Positions 1 through 11,740 of a stretch of DNA of 64,000 bases are shown in pieces. Position 1 is the stretch's first letter. Each line of letters opens with the position of its first letter. The translations under genes and the position numbers were made by a program. This DNA is from Leptodactylus fallax (Eukaryota > Chordata > Amphibia > Anura > Leptodactylidae), in the NCBI GenBank assembly GCA_947044405.1, contig CAMRHE010000356.1:372001-436000 (forward strand), given 5' to 3'. Under the pieces are notes generated by a model, which saw nothing but the letters and a program-made list of their open reading frames with translations, was not told where the DNA came from and ran no database searches.

Positions 1-1988
1 TTTGGAATCCTTTCCCAATTTGCTGTAGGAAGATTGAATCTCCTTTGTATGAACCAGAGTTTCTTAGGTCAGCCATGTAGTTAAACTATAGTGACTTATC
101 TGGAGGTAGTAAGGTAAAGTAAATTGTATAAAGACAGTTTATCATTTCTCCAGACAATTCTAGTTTTCCTATACATTGTACCCCAATGTATTGCATCTCA
201 GTCCCTACAGTATTACAGATTGTCAACCCTTCACTATGTATCATGAAAGCTCATAGCTAATCAACCTCTTATCTTGACAATTGTGTATATTCATTCATTC
301 TACTTAGTTCAACTGTGATAAATTCCACCTTTTATCATAAACCGCAAAAATTAAGTATTATGTTCCTATGATCAGGAGGACATTGGATAAAACAAGATTG
401 CCTCCTACTTCTACCACTAAAAACCAAGTATGTGGTAGTGTTCCTTATGATTGATTGCTTAGTCCTAAGCTGTGTAATTTTATGACTGTGTCTTTGGCGT
501 TGGGCAGATGATTATTTTATTTTGGACTCATTATTTCCTTTGAGAGACATAGAACCAAAGTCTAAGAAAAAAGGAAGAAATTACAAGGTTGGAGACAAGC
601 CTTGGGAAATTCTGAAACCACTATTTGGAGGCAGGCACTCTTAACTATTTCAACGCTGAAACAAAGAGTTCACATGATTTTATTAAAACAAAACAAAATC
701 AGAATAAATCCAAATGTGTATAATTGTTCTTAATGTATATATGGTAATTTGTTTATTAATTTAATTATAGAATATCTGGCCTTGTTATCCATGAATGTCT
801 ATAATCATGTTTACAAATATTGTTATACAGTTTTTTGTGAATTACTGTAAGGCTCACAAAATCACAGTGTCACAGTGGTTCAGGTTCATTTCCCTTTGAC
901 ACTGACTGGTGGAGACTGCCCAGTTGTAAATGTACTTATTAATTAGCATAATTGCAGAAAGTAATGGCATTAATTGCAGAGGGGTGGGGCAATAAAAAAT
1001 GAAATTGTCAGAGGACTACAATCAATAAAATATACTGTCAATTTAAATATTTGTGGGACATGGCAGGTCTTTTATAATTCTTATGGACTGCTTACTTGTT
1101 ATTATGTGAGTTTCATCTCTCAGTCTGTTGATGTCCACCAGCAATTTCATGACTGATTTATGAAGTGGTCTATTTTTAATTCTAATATTGTTCCTCCATA
1201 CAGCATCAGAATTGTAGCAGGTCCAGCTTTCTTCAAGTCTTAATATCCGTCAACTACCAAAAACTTTGTGGTTGGCTTAGTAGTTCCAGTTTCCGAAATA
1301 CCTTCTTAATCTTTTCCGGGACTTTTTTTTTTCTAATTTAGCTGGAAAAAAATCTGTTTTTTATTATTACTTTTTATTTTGTGACTTTTAAACCCATGTT
1401 TTGCTTTTGATTTCTTTCTGTAGACTATCTATCTAAATTTTCAGTTCACATTTGTCAAGTCAAGTATGTTTTAGGCAAAAAAAATTGTATTTAGTTCCAT
1501 TGGTACAAATGTTCATCCTTATTGTACTGCTATTATGTATCTGTGGATCCAGGACTAGCATTCGGTATGGGTTACTGGTCTCATAAAGATTTTCTATGTG
1601 AGAGTAGCTTTGGGTAGGTTACAAAATTTTCACATTTGAGAAAAATGTCACATCATGACACTCGTAATATACCCTTGACGGAGAAAACATTATGCTATAT
1701 GTAAAAAAGAACAGTTTTTAAAATAGCATGTTAATTTTCTTATGCATGTGAGCTTTTTTAGACAAGATGTTGTGAGTTGAAGCTAAGGCTCTGTATGCAC
1801 TGACTTAATGGTTCTGTCCCATCAGATTATTGTGACCATTGAAAAGCAGAATAGTATTGTCTATGATTCTACTGTATAAAAAGGAAAGGAACATGGTGAG
1901 CTTAGGCAATCGGATTCATCACATATATTATGAGTTCTTAAAAAATAGAGACCCACGTTAACACAGCTTAAGTTGGTTTTTCAGCACT
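1..1988. other. Unassigned AT-rich non-coding DNA
   Basis: I see no gene and no repeat with recognisable ends here. The longest open frame (974-1156, 60 codons) has no family motif, no low-complexity-free domain and no splice context, so I do not call it. Confidence 0.5.
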
Positions 1989-2182
1989 CTGATATTAATG
2001 ATTTATTGTTAGGATAGGTCATCAATATCACTCACAGCCCCCAACGATCAGCTAGAAGAAGCCATCTGAGTGCCGCGGCCTCCTTATTGTGCTTAGTATT
2101 ACAGCTCAGTCCCATTCAGCTTACTCCCGTTCGGGTGCCAGGTGTCAAACCTCTGCTGATCTGATATTAGGTCATTAATAGC
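1989..2182. repeat. Palindromic frog MITE fragment
   Basis: The left part carries the motif AGGATAGGTCATCAATATCA and the right part carries ATTAGGTCATTAATAGC in inverted orientation. A related copy lies at about 42430-42740, where TTGATGACCTATCCTTAGGA appears with the same kind of GATCAG internal sequence. The two copies support an interspersed palindromic element. No target-site duplication could be fixed. Confidence 0.5.
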
Positions 2183-2370
2183 AAGTGACTGGAAGCTTAA
2201 TACCTCCAAATCGGAAATTTTGCATTGTAATGTCCCCACCAAAAAATTAATAACATTAAATTTAGGCTTTCAAATGTGGGATAACTACCTGCCCTATCTT
2301 GGAGTAAACCTATGGGGTTTCCCATTTTAAGTGCAATTTTGCCATATTGATCCCAAGGCTCTTAAAGGAC

Positions 2371-2495
2371 CTCACTGGTAGAATCCACACTCCAAAGACA
2401 TACCGATAGGGAATATAGATTGTGAGCCCTATATGGGACAGTGACTGTCAATGTCTGTAAAATGCTGCGCAAGTAAGCATAATAAATAAATAATC
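2371..2495 (+). repeat. 3' tail of a tRNA-type SINE (L2-like tail)
   Basis: The segment reads CCACACTCCAAAGACATACC, then AGATTGTGAGCCC, then CAATGTCTGTAAAATGCTGC, and ends in an AT-rich AATAAATAAATAA tail. This order matches the 3' half of a widespread amphibian SINE whose tail resembles L2/CR1 LINE ends. The tRNA-like head is missing. The head and middle of the same family are seen on the other strand at 27661-27856. Confidence 0.55.
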
Positions 2496-2499
2496 CATC

Positions 2500-3070
2500 C
2501 ATAGGATGGTACAAAGACTTCTAGGACAGTCAATCCCATTAACTGCACCAGTCTTTTTACTCGGCCTTAAACCAACTACTCTCCAGTATGTCCAATATCA
2601 ATTGCTTCGGTATATATTGATGGCAGTGAAAATTCATCTTGCTTCCAATTGGAGAAAACCAAATCTTTCTCTGATGGAAGTAATTGGCCGTGTTGACACG
2701 ATCAGGCTCCGTGAAAAAAAAAATCAATGCCACTATTTCCGATACCCGCCCACATTTTGACAAGGTGTGGTCTCCTTTGGTTGATAGTTCCAATATCCCA
2801 GGCCTCTCATATTGTCTCCACCTTTGATATATACCTGGGTGCGAGTGTTATTTTTTTTCCTTAGATAGGGTCTTCCCTCTCCCTCCCTCACCGACCTATG
2901 CTCCTTGGCGCTGTTAACCCTCACCTTATTCCTTTATGTTCGTTGCTGGTTATATACCTTTTTAGCCCTTTACTTTTCAGGCTCTAATGTTTGGATTTAT
3001 ATTATTATATGTCATTTTTCTACCTGTGCACTGTAATTTTTGCTGTTCATACTGTTTGCTGTAAATACTT
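2500..3070 (+). pseudogene. L1/Tx1-like LINE ORF2 C-terminal remnant
   Basis: A frame from 2506 to 2760 translates to a string resembling the extreme C-terminus of L1/Tx1-clade ORF2: IPLT..FLLGL, a run of hydrophobic and basic residues, NWRKP, then a VDTIRLREK segment. The expected DKVWSPLVD ending is present but one frame away, from about 2758 onward, so at least one frameshift separates them. Downstream DNA (about 2860-3070) is pyrimidine-rich then T-rich, as LINE 3' UTRs often are. The endonuclease and reverse transcriptase domains are absent, so the copy is 5'-truncated and dead. The family call is from memory of motif order; a DNA transposon or host gene origin looks unlikely. Confidence 0.5.
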
Positions 3071-4359
3071 ATGAAACTAGCTAAGTATACAGGATAGCTT
3101 TTGCTCAACGTTCATGTTTTGTTATAACTGATCTATAGTAACGTTATTCTTACTAGTCAGATTAGGGTATGATGAGTATTATGTAAGTTTATAATAAATA
3201 CTCTGTAGAACCTGTATATGCCTGTATGGAGGGATGTATACTTGTCATATATATTTTTTCTAACACAGAACAGGAATACAGCCAATATAACCACTACTGG
3301 TCATTAGGGAACTGGGAGCCTAAGAACTATGGCATATTGTTTCATGGAGCAAAATATGTTATTTTACTTCAAATGAAAGTTTGCAATTTGGACAGATCTT
3401 TACTATTCTCAACTAAAATTCTTTATTTTACAAACAGGTTTGGCATGAAAGGCAAAAATGTCTAGGTAGACTTCTTCTCCGACATGAGGTCATCATTTGG
3501 TGGCCACAGTTTTATGATACTGCTGTATGTGTTCCAAAAATAAATATTGTAAATCATAGAAAAGAGTAGATTTAGCTTTTATTTTGGATGTGACCAATGC
3601 TGTAATACCAAATCTTGTACGTTTTATGATCCTTATCTTACAGCTTCAGAGTGGAAATCTACTTTCAGTGTGCTGCACTGTATATTGCTCTTTTAGATTA
3701 TTTTGATGTATGTATGCACATCTCCCATGCAAAACCAATAACTGTGGTATGATATCTGTATGTCTTCTTGTATTCTTCAGACACATCTTTGTATCATGAA
3801 CATCCTTATACTACCACCCAAAGCATAAAATCAAAACATATATTAGTAAAGCAGATGTTTAAGCAGTAATGAACATGAGGTTATTATATTCGTTTTACTT
3901 GCAGTATACTTTTGTTATTCCATTATATTGTTGCATAAGTAATAGGAACTGGAGCCATATTGATTGTCACATCAGGATTAGCACAAACTCATGGTAAAGC
4001 TTACAAGCTTCTCTTGTTGTTACTTTTGCAAACAATGGCTGCCACAACAAAACAGAAAACGACCAATATGTCTGTAATTAAGTAAAACATTGATAGCAAA
4101 TTTTGGCTTGTGTTCTAACTTCTGCTTTACTAATATATGGCCAAGTGTATTATTGGGTGGAGATCATTTTTTAAACTGCAAATCTATGGTAAAACTATAG
4201 ATGCTAAATTAGAATAGGGGCAGTCTCCAACCCAGCTATACATCTTCAATTACTTGAGAGTAATTTACAGTAATAGAAATAGTAGTAACGTTTATGGAGT
4301 GGGGGACTCCATTATTTTTTTTTTTTTTACATAGAAGTCACAAACTGGTGACATACATC
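3071..4359. other. Unassigned non-coding DNA
   Basis: No repeat ends, no duplicated segment and no credible exon were seen. The 79-codon frame at 3226-3465 has no recognisable motif. Confidence 0.45.
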
Positions 4360-4991
4360 TTAAAGGAGCTTTCCGGGCAAAAAATGTTGTTGTTTTTTGT
4401 TTTTTTTTAAAAAGGTCCGTTAGTGCTATTAATGGGTTAGTAAGTGCACCCGAATACCTTTAGCAGTGTTTTGAGTGATTTCTGTGTTTCTCTGGGAGCT
4501 CCTGGTATCTTCTGCATTTGCTTACATGGTGTAGCTTCCTGCTGTTTTAGCTAATGCATCATGGTACTAGTAGGCTGACCTGTAGGCTGACTCACACTAT
4601 CTCCCTCTCACTACCTCCCCCTCCTTCCCACACCCCCTTCCTGTCTCTCTACCTATCCCACCCACTACTAGCCCTTCCCAACTAACTCAGCCCACCCCCT
4701 CACCCCATCATACTTACCTATCTTCCTTCCGGACTTCCTCCTGCGAGACTGCTCCTCCCTCTTTTTTGACTCTGCCGGCGCACACAATAGTCCCGATGCT
4801 GCAGCCTGCAATCCACCTCCACTGCGCAGGCGTGGCAGGCTATTGCTCCCATGCCTGCTCAGTAGAGGTGGATTTGTCAGCTGTAGCACGGCGCCAGGAC
4901 TATTGAGTAGATTTTAGCTGAGGTGCACAGACTCCAGGAGGATGCACTTAAATCATGAGGAGACATGTGTCTCCTCATGGTTTAAGTGCAT
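4360..4991. repeat. T2-like MITE, left part, with long central hairpin
   Basis: The left edge reads TTAAAGGAGCTTTCCGGGC, the TTAAAGG start typical of T2/Kolobok elements. The interior is a C/T-rich block (about 4600-4720). At 4942-4991 lies a near-perfect inverted repeat: ATGCACTTAAATCATGAGG on the left pairs with CCTCATGGTTTAAGTGCAT on the right around an ACATGT centre, with essentially one internal mismatch. I could not find the matching right terminus, so the element is probably truncated or diverged on that side. Confidence 0.45.
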
Positions 4992-5621
4992 ATCTTCCTC
5001 TGGCACAGCGGACATCAAGATTGCCTTACAATACGCTGGTCTTGATAAATCCCTCCATCTGTGTTTTAGCTCAGCATGTGCCACTATTTTTCTACTAGAA
5101 TGAAGGACACATGACAGATCTTGATGAATCTCATCATAAGCCAATATGCTCCATTAAGCACCATCATTATCCATCATGTGATACATTTGTGTTATTGTCA
5201 TTTTGGGTTTCTGTCCCTGATTTGGAAAATAAATGACAATGGAGTTGTGTACCCAGCCTCACCTTTTTATTTATTTTAGAATTAGCAGTATGTTTATGTT
5301 ACCAAAACTTGAAGATGGCTGGCTAAAGAAGTTAGAAGTATATTGACCAAAACTGTTGATTCCAGCTGCATCAGCCATCCATTAATATGGGGTCTTCTCC
5401 TCCCACCCAGAGGCAGATATATCAGAGAGAATGAGGACTGGGAAGTTTTTAAAATTAGTTACCTACAGAGGTGTCTAGCAGCAGCTTTCTTACCTCTTTC
5501 TACCCAGAAAACATGCACGCTTGGACAGGTAGAGCATGCATGTGTATAGGGGGGAATTTAGAAAGGAGGAATTTAGAGGAGTACCTATTAGTCAACAGCT
5601 ATGTAATGTGAATATCTAATG
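4992..5621. other. Unassigned non-coding DNA
   Basis: The first 150 bases may be the far arm of the preceding palindromic element. Beyond that I see nothing recognisable. Confidence 0.4.
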
Positions 5622-5789
5622 AAGTGTTTCCAAACATTTTCCTACTCAGGGTACCCCTACCAAATAATTTTTACCAAATATGACAAAAACATCCTAAGGA
5701 GGGAGATAATTTTGCATACAGGCATCGTCCCAACCAGAGTGTTGCAGCCCCTTGGTAGGTCTCCAAGGCACCCCTGTTGAGAATCGCTG
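5622..5789. mobile_element. Short hAT-type MITE
   Basis: The left end AAGTGTTTCCAAACATTTTC and the right end CCTGTTGAGAATCGCTG form an imperfect inverted pair of the hAT type (consensus CAGTGNTTCTCAAC). The 8 bp flanks ATCTAATG (5614-5621) and ATCTAACA (5790-5797) match at six positions, which fits an aged hAT target duplication. At 168 bp with no coding capacity it is non-autonomous. Confidence 0.6.
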
Positions 5790-5799
5790 ATCTAACATG

Positions 5800-6955
5800 T
5801 GTAGCCCTATTGGGGGGGGGGGGGGGGTATGAGTATTATCCCTCCCACAACAGACTCTGGAGCTGACCTGTGTGTATAATGGGATCTGAAGCTTTCGCTG
5901 AAGGGAAGAGTGGGAACATATATGAAATATATCAGTGCCTCCACCCAGGATAGAGCCTCTGTATTACAGGGAGGATCTCTTCCTGGGACTTTCCCATGAA
6001 GTATAGTTAGTAGCCTTAACAAGCATTACTGTACGAATCTCACAGTCTGAAGAATACATACAGATACCACATAAGGTTATAACAATAGCTTTATAAGAAT
6101 CAAAAGGATAATAGTACATACATGCAGTATACTGAGAACACAGCAGTACTACAACAACCAGCAAGTCCACAACAGTCTTAGGTTATATGCCTGGGTATAT
6201 ATATATATAGCAAGAGTCCTGTGCACAATACCTCCAGGCAACAGAAGAGATGATCCAGGTGCAGGGGCCGTAGATTGCTCTGGATCCTCGGATTCTTCTA
6301 GGAGATGATGATGATGATGCTTGATGAAAGGATTTCTTCCAGGCAGCAAACAGGACCACAACAGTAGTAGACACAGGCCTCACTACCCTGGCACTGAGTC
6401 CTTAACCTGACAATTAAGGTACCAATGCAACCGGGCCTCTTACTATCTAGTTGGTCATCGGAAGCCTAAACTATCACTACCCTGAACTATATACTGATCC
6501 CTAACTACAATCACTAGCTAGAGCCTGTGAGTATATAGGTAACACAGAGCAGAACTACTGGCTTTGTATGAGGGAGATAAAGTGGGACAGGTGGCAATCT
6601 ATTCCTATACACTCCAGCTTCACTAGCTGATCTTAAGGATATAGATGCTCAAAGATCTGCTTATCTATTCCTTCTAATTATAAAGATTGCACCTGCCACT
6701 TGCCTTAGTTTGTGTCTGCTTAGGAAAAGCTTCCTCACTCCAGCTAGTCCCTCATGGTTCTGACTCACACTTATTTACAAAAAAAAACCTTGTATTGAAT
6801 CCCTGGGGTTTCTGAGGCCAAGCAGCAGGGGCAGAGAGGCCAAATACACTACATCCCAGTAGTTCTCTACACGTGTATGGCCAGCCTATGTTCCTAACTC
6901 TACAAACAAATTCATACACGCGAATACACCACACCATCTTCCTCCTGTTACACCA
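5800..6955 (-). mobile_element. Candidate solo LTR
   Basis: The segment starts TGTAGCCC and ends TTACACCA (TG...CA), and is bounded by a perfect 7 bp direct repeat TAACATG at 5793-5799 and 6956-6962. It has no long open frame. A TATATATATATA tract at about 6196-6209 could be an LTR TATA box, and a 16-base G run (5812-5827) would be a C run near the 3' end if read on the minus strand. LTR duplications are usually 4-6 bp, so 7 bp is slightly long; an extra chance match would explain it. The left copy of the repeat overlaps the duplication of the hAT MITE at 5622-5789, so this insertion came after that one. Superfamily is not determined. Confidence 0.5.
5812..5827 (+). repeat. Poly(G) run
   Basis: Sixteen consecutive G residues lie just inside the left end of the candidate solo LTR. 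Confidence 0.95.
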
Positions 6956-8729
6956 TAACATGCATATTAATACAGAGCATTAAACTATGATATGAATGGC
7001 CTGAATTATATTTATTTGCATTCAATATCTCCAGTACTATATCTAACATATAATGTTTTCCATGTACTGACGGTAATGGGAATGACTGTGTGTTCCATGA
7101 ACAACTGTCCAGGATGTAGAGTGCAAATTTTCGCTCTAATTAGAAATTTAATAAGAAATCTCTTACTCAAGACCCGGGAATGTTGGAGCAAATACAAATC
7201 AATGGCATTTAATAGGTTGCATATGATAGTGAAGCAATAGTTATCCATCATACGGGAAATGTTTTAATGTCTGTACTGGGCAATAAGGTTTATAACTAAA
7301 TAATATTGGTGGTGTGCTATACTATATGGTGTGGGGAAAATTATTCCCAAGACACTGGCTGCACATAACCTTTTTATTGCATATATAAGTCAGATTACAA
7401 CACTCATACATAAAGCAATAACATTATTCATGTGATTACATGTCTGTAGCTGCTAAATGTACACAGATCATATGAAAAGTAAGAATACACTTGGAGGCTT
7501 GTGGTTGTAAACTATTTTCATAGTCGTATGGATTATCAATTAGTTCATCCCTTGCTTTTCCTTACGGACACACACATTTTAAATGTGGGATAAAGGATTA
7601 AACAAGAATACATGATTGAAAGCTATGGTTTGGGTTTGGGAAAAGCTTGCCTCCTGCTACCAGTGCAAATATTACCAAGAATTCCGTTGCAGTCTTTTTT
7701 TGCCCATATGCTGAGCCAGTTATGCTCCAGATTTTTACCTTCCATTTCTGTTGCTAGATGGACTTCACATAGGTTATTGTGAAGACTTTGGGCAGTTTTA
7801 TTAAGACTGGTGTTTCGTACACCAGTTTTAATAAAGGCCCCAACTGGTGCAGGCCACAACTGATCTCCAAATGAGAGCCACAGTATCTTCCCTCCATGTC
7901 AGAAAACCAGTGGAAGATATGATATCAATGTAATAAATGTTAACATAACTTTTTAATAGCTTTTGTTGTGTTCAGTGATATCACACTGAAGCAAGTTATC
8001 AGTGTCATGTTAAAGTTTGCCACATATATAAGAACGCCTATTCCGTATGTGTTTGCATACTATTTTTTGTATTATTAGAAGTAATGTGTACAAAAAATTT
8101 AAACCATTTTTTTTTTAAATTTATACTGTAATCAGAGATGAAGAATATTCAGAATCACACCCCCTTCTCTGCTCCTGCCTGACACCACCCACTTGAGAGT
8201 AGAGAGCCTAATTAGCATATCAGGTGCAAAACTAACTGCACTGACTGCTCAGGAATGGTGGGGGCTAGAGAAAATATTCCAACTGCGCTGGAATAATTGG
8301 AGTCATGTCTATTAAAGGTTGAAAAAATGGAGCTGGCAGAGGTAGAAAAAGGCCCTCTATAAACCTAAGCTGTACTTTCAAAATGGCATACATTTAAAGT
8401 TCTGGACCATGAGCTGTAAATGTAAAGAGCTCAGTCTTTATCAGATTAAAAACCCCCAATTGAAACAAATTATTGGATGAAGATGAGCCATCCAACAGGT
8501 GGTTTAATAATAAGAAAAGTCTCTAACATGTCTAGGAAGATGTACCAAATCTGTCTCACATGGTAAGCCACTTTAATAAATGTGGTGCCCTTTCTCAATA
8601 CCTGAGAGAGCTGTCTAAATTTAAGACAGTAATAATAATTTTAGATATGGCTGTCAAACTCCAACTTTATTTTATGTGTTGCTAATTTGACCTCAAGCTA
8701 GAGTGTAGACTAAAAGGGGAAAATGTATA
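6956..8729. other. Mostly unassigned DNA with degenerate MITE pieces
   Basis: Around 7790-7850 a small inverted motif appears (TTTTATTAAGACTGGTGT facing ACACCAGTTTTAATAAA). A similar motif recurs at about 47750-47800, so both are probably remnants of one MITE family. Open frames at 6992-7240 and 7012-7251 overlap on opposite strands and have no motif support. Confidence 0.4.
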
Positions 8730-9036
8730 AGGCTACATTCACATGACAGTGATTAACAGCCATGTGACGTCCATTATTTTAACGGACATCATACGGCAGA
8801 ACTAAATTTAGTGTCAGTGAATGGGGACTATTCACATAATTGTCAGTTTGATGGTCTGTTGTCACGGACTGTCAAAATATACCTCATGTCCTATTTTTGT
8901 CTGTCTTCACGGATGCCTCCTTACACTGTAATGTATGGGGGATCTATCAACACGGGTGCCCCTGAGGTGCTAGCCGGCCGTGAAAAATGGACGTTTTTCA
9001 TGGCTGTTTTGCACCTTGGTCATCTGAATGTAGCCT
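8730..9036. mobile_element. MITE with AGGCTACATTCA ends
   Basis: Perfect 12 bp inverted termini: AGGCTACATTCA at the left and TGAATGTAGCCT at the right. The interior has TGTCACGGACTGTCAAAATA and GTAATGTATGGGGGATC. A second, more diverged copy lies at 58442-58684 in the same orientation and shares most interior blocks. The 75-codon frame inside it is a by-product. Confidence 0.75.
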
Positions 9037-9814
9037 AAGGGAATGTATTGTACTTTTCTGTTTTGTAAAGAAAAATCTTAGATGACCATACTCACAATTG
9101 TAAAAATAGCTTAATACATCAAAGACTAACATGCCCTATGGATCCTTTTGCATGTCATTTTCTCAGAAATCACCCACTGTAGTGAAATTGCATGTTTTGT
9201 AGGCCACTGTATTTAGCACATAGACAACTAGTTGTCGCCATGCTCCCACTGTTAATTGGGCGTGACCTTAAGACACTTAGACATTGTCCAGTGAGCATGG
9301 GCATTGTCAGACTGACTTTTCTAGTGTGATCCTGCAGTATTTTTGAGTGTGATGCTACCTACCAATCTCTAGATAAATCATGACAACACCATTTGGAGCA
9401 TCACAGCAATCTCAAGAATAAACGCTCCAGTACATCTAATTCAGTATGGATGCATTCACCCAGTGTTTATGTAACATTTCAGCTCCTCACTGAAACCTTT
9501 TTCAAGCACAGCTGAAACATTGCATTTATATTGGGTTAATAAATTCACATTTAAATGCCGATGCTGTGACATTGTGAGACTTCTGAGACTTTACACCCAC
9601 ATTTATTATTGACTGTGCTGTTCCACTATCTTCTGTTTACCTTTTTGGGTTCTAAAGCCCCCTGGTTGGTTATGTATTGGGAGATGAGAGATTGCTTCTC
9701 AGTTGGGAAGAAAATTCAGCTGTAAATATCCAGACTTTTGGAAGAAATTTTTAGAGTGTGCTACAGCTTTAAATATACTTAAAAAAAACAAAACAAAAAA
9801 ACCACAAAACAAAT
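9037..9814. other. Unassigned DNA with a possible retroelement tail
   Basis: The stretch at about 9470-9560 (CACTGAAACCTTTTTCAAGC, then GCTGAAACATTGC, then TGGGTTAATAAATTCAC) has the look of a non-LTR or Penelope-type 3' end, but I cannot name the family. The rest shows nothing recognisable. Confidence 0.35.
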
Positions 9815-10400
9815 TGATCTTGTTGTAGATTTACTGTTGACAGTCTCAGTTGGGTTATTTTCTGTAAGCAGACTACTTCCCTACTGCTTTGCTGTGCTCT
9901 GACAGCCAAGTTCCTCAACAAATAAAATCAACTTCTGAATGCAGATGTTGAGAATTCTGTCAACAAATGCATAAATAGTCCACATTATCCAATCTGTTCC
10001 TGAAGAAACACAAGGCAACAATAAAAGCTTCACAAAAGGTCTTTAACTGTGTAGGTGTGAGTCTGAAGGCCAAGAGAACTCTACACACTGGGTTAGAACT
10101 TTGCCAGAGAAAGCTAATTAACGTTTTCCACCATCAGTAAATTACTTCCAGTCGTTGGATGGATTTCACCTTTGTCAATGATTATATTGTCTTGCAACAC
10201 GTCCAGCACATATAATGATGGGAATGTATTTGGATTCCACCCTCATACTAATGAAGTCTTGCAAAGCACTGAGAAAAATCGAGTCACAGTTCAGAGTAAG
10301 TTTGCATTTTTTAAGGTTGTTGGTGTTTAATCTGGATGTAGTAATAAAGTGCACACATTTTATATGATGTTGAACATTTATTTTATTGGGCACTGAGTTT
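9815..10400. promoter_or_regulatory. Candidate conserved non-coding element
   Basis: This stretch has balanced composition, no terminal inverted repeats and no similar segment elsewhere in the window. It is dense in AT-core motifs, for example GCTAATTAAC at about 10114 and CTAATGAAG at about 10249. These traits fit a developmental enhancer but do not prove one; a purely neutral sequence could look the same. Confidence 0.2.
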
Positions 10401-11498
10401 TGGGTACTAGGTTGCTAAAGCAACATATCAAAAAGGCGTCATTGGGCAGAAGTGGCATTCTACATGTTGTTAATATTATTTTTATCTAGTAGCATGTACA
10501 GAGTAGCTGGTTTTATGGCACCATACCTCCCATCCTTGCCATCCCTTCTTGACTATCAGTCTGGTTCTCCTACTCGTTCTTAACCAAGTTGTAGCCTTTG
10601 TGAAAAGGGAAATTCTGTATTGGTCAACACGGCCCAGGAAGTAGATCTATCAAGAACTTCCAATTCCCCCAAGTTATTTGGGGCTGATGTAAAATAAGTG
10701 TACAGTAATTTGGTTGTATAAGGTACAGATCTGTTCTTCCTCACCTTTCCTCTTAGCTCAATATATACATAGATGATCCACTATAAAGAGAACATTTTTT
10801 GTAATATTCTCTTGGGAGATGTATATGCTGTGTGTCTTTGTGTGGTCACCCAGTGATGTGATGTGAATTGCAGACTGTTTTGGTGGCATTTTACAGTATT
10901 GTACTGAATTTGTATAATGAGAAATTGGACCTTGTATGGCAGTAAATGTACCATGCTTTAGTAAACTTTATGTGAAAACAAAGCAGTGTGATATGAATTG
11001 TGTTTTGCCCCATCTTTTCACATCTTTATACTCTTTGGCACCAGTTGTAGGTAAGCATAACTTTGTAATACTGTACAGCTGGGGTGGGAAAAGTTGCAGT
11101 TTTAAGAATATATTAAATTATAATTCTGATTTACGTCAGTCTCTTGACATTTTTTTTTACCTTGGCTAATATTACACTTTTTAAACCTATGTTTGGCTGT
11201 TTTCCATAACAGAAATGTTGCATAACTGTGTGTAAGGTGGCATTACATACAAACTCCTCATAACTCTCCACATTGTGTAGATACGTACAAAGAAATAAGC
11301 ACGTAACCATACATGGACACACAGAATTACTATTTGTATGAATCTCTTCTATTAGCTGTGAATAGTTTTGTGTAAGTGCAAATTCTGCATGAAACTTGCA
11401 TATTCATTTTCATTAATATATTCTTGTCACTCCATTTTCAACCAATCCTCCAAAATTAAACTTACAGTAATTTGTGTGGGAGAAGAAAATTAGACTGT
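10401..11498. other. Unassigned non-coding DNA
   Basis: At 10521 the phrase CCATACCTCCCATCC resembles one end of the MITE at 39163-39724, so a fragment of that family may be present. I see no gene. Confidence 0.4.
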
Positions 11499-11740
11499 AA
11501 GGCTAGGTTCACACTTCGAAATTTGTAGGAGATGAAACATTCTGCTTAAGGAATTCAGAAGTGGAATTTTTCTGCATTACCAAATCTGTCAGAGAATGCC
11601 CTGTGGAATCTACTTCGTAATTTGCAAATTCTGCCCCAGCCAGGCACTATTTTTCGGTCTCCCATTTATTTCAATGGGAGTTCTCAGGCGGAGTGTGCCT
11701 GATGATCCAGCATAATGCTTATTTTCTCAACTAGCCTAAA
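11499..11740. repeat. MITE fragment with AAGGCTAGGTTCACAC end
   Basis: The left edge AAGGCTAGGTTCACACTT is the terminus seen, inverted, at the right ends of the copies at 14671-14881 and 40240-40376 (GTGTGAACCTAG). No matching right end was found, so it is truncated or belongs to a related family. Confidence 0.45.

Noticed and set aside
4668..4889. 73-codon basic minus-strand frame
   Set aside because: It comes from a pyrimidine-rich block in a repeat; the composition explains the residues.
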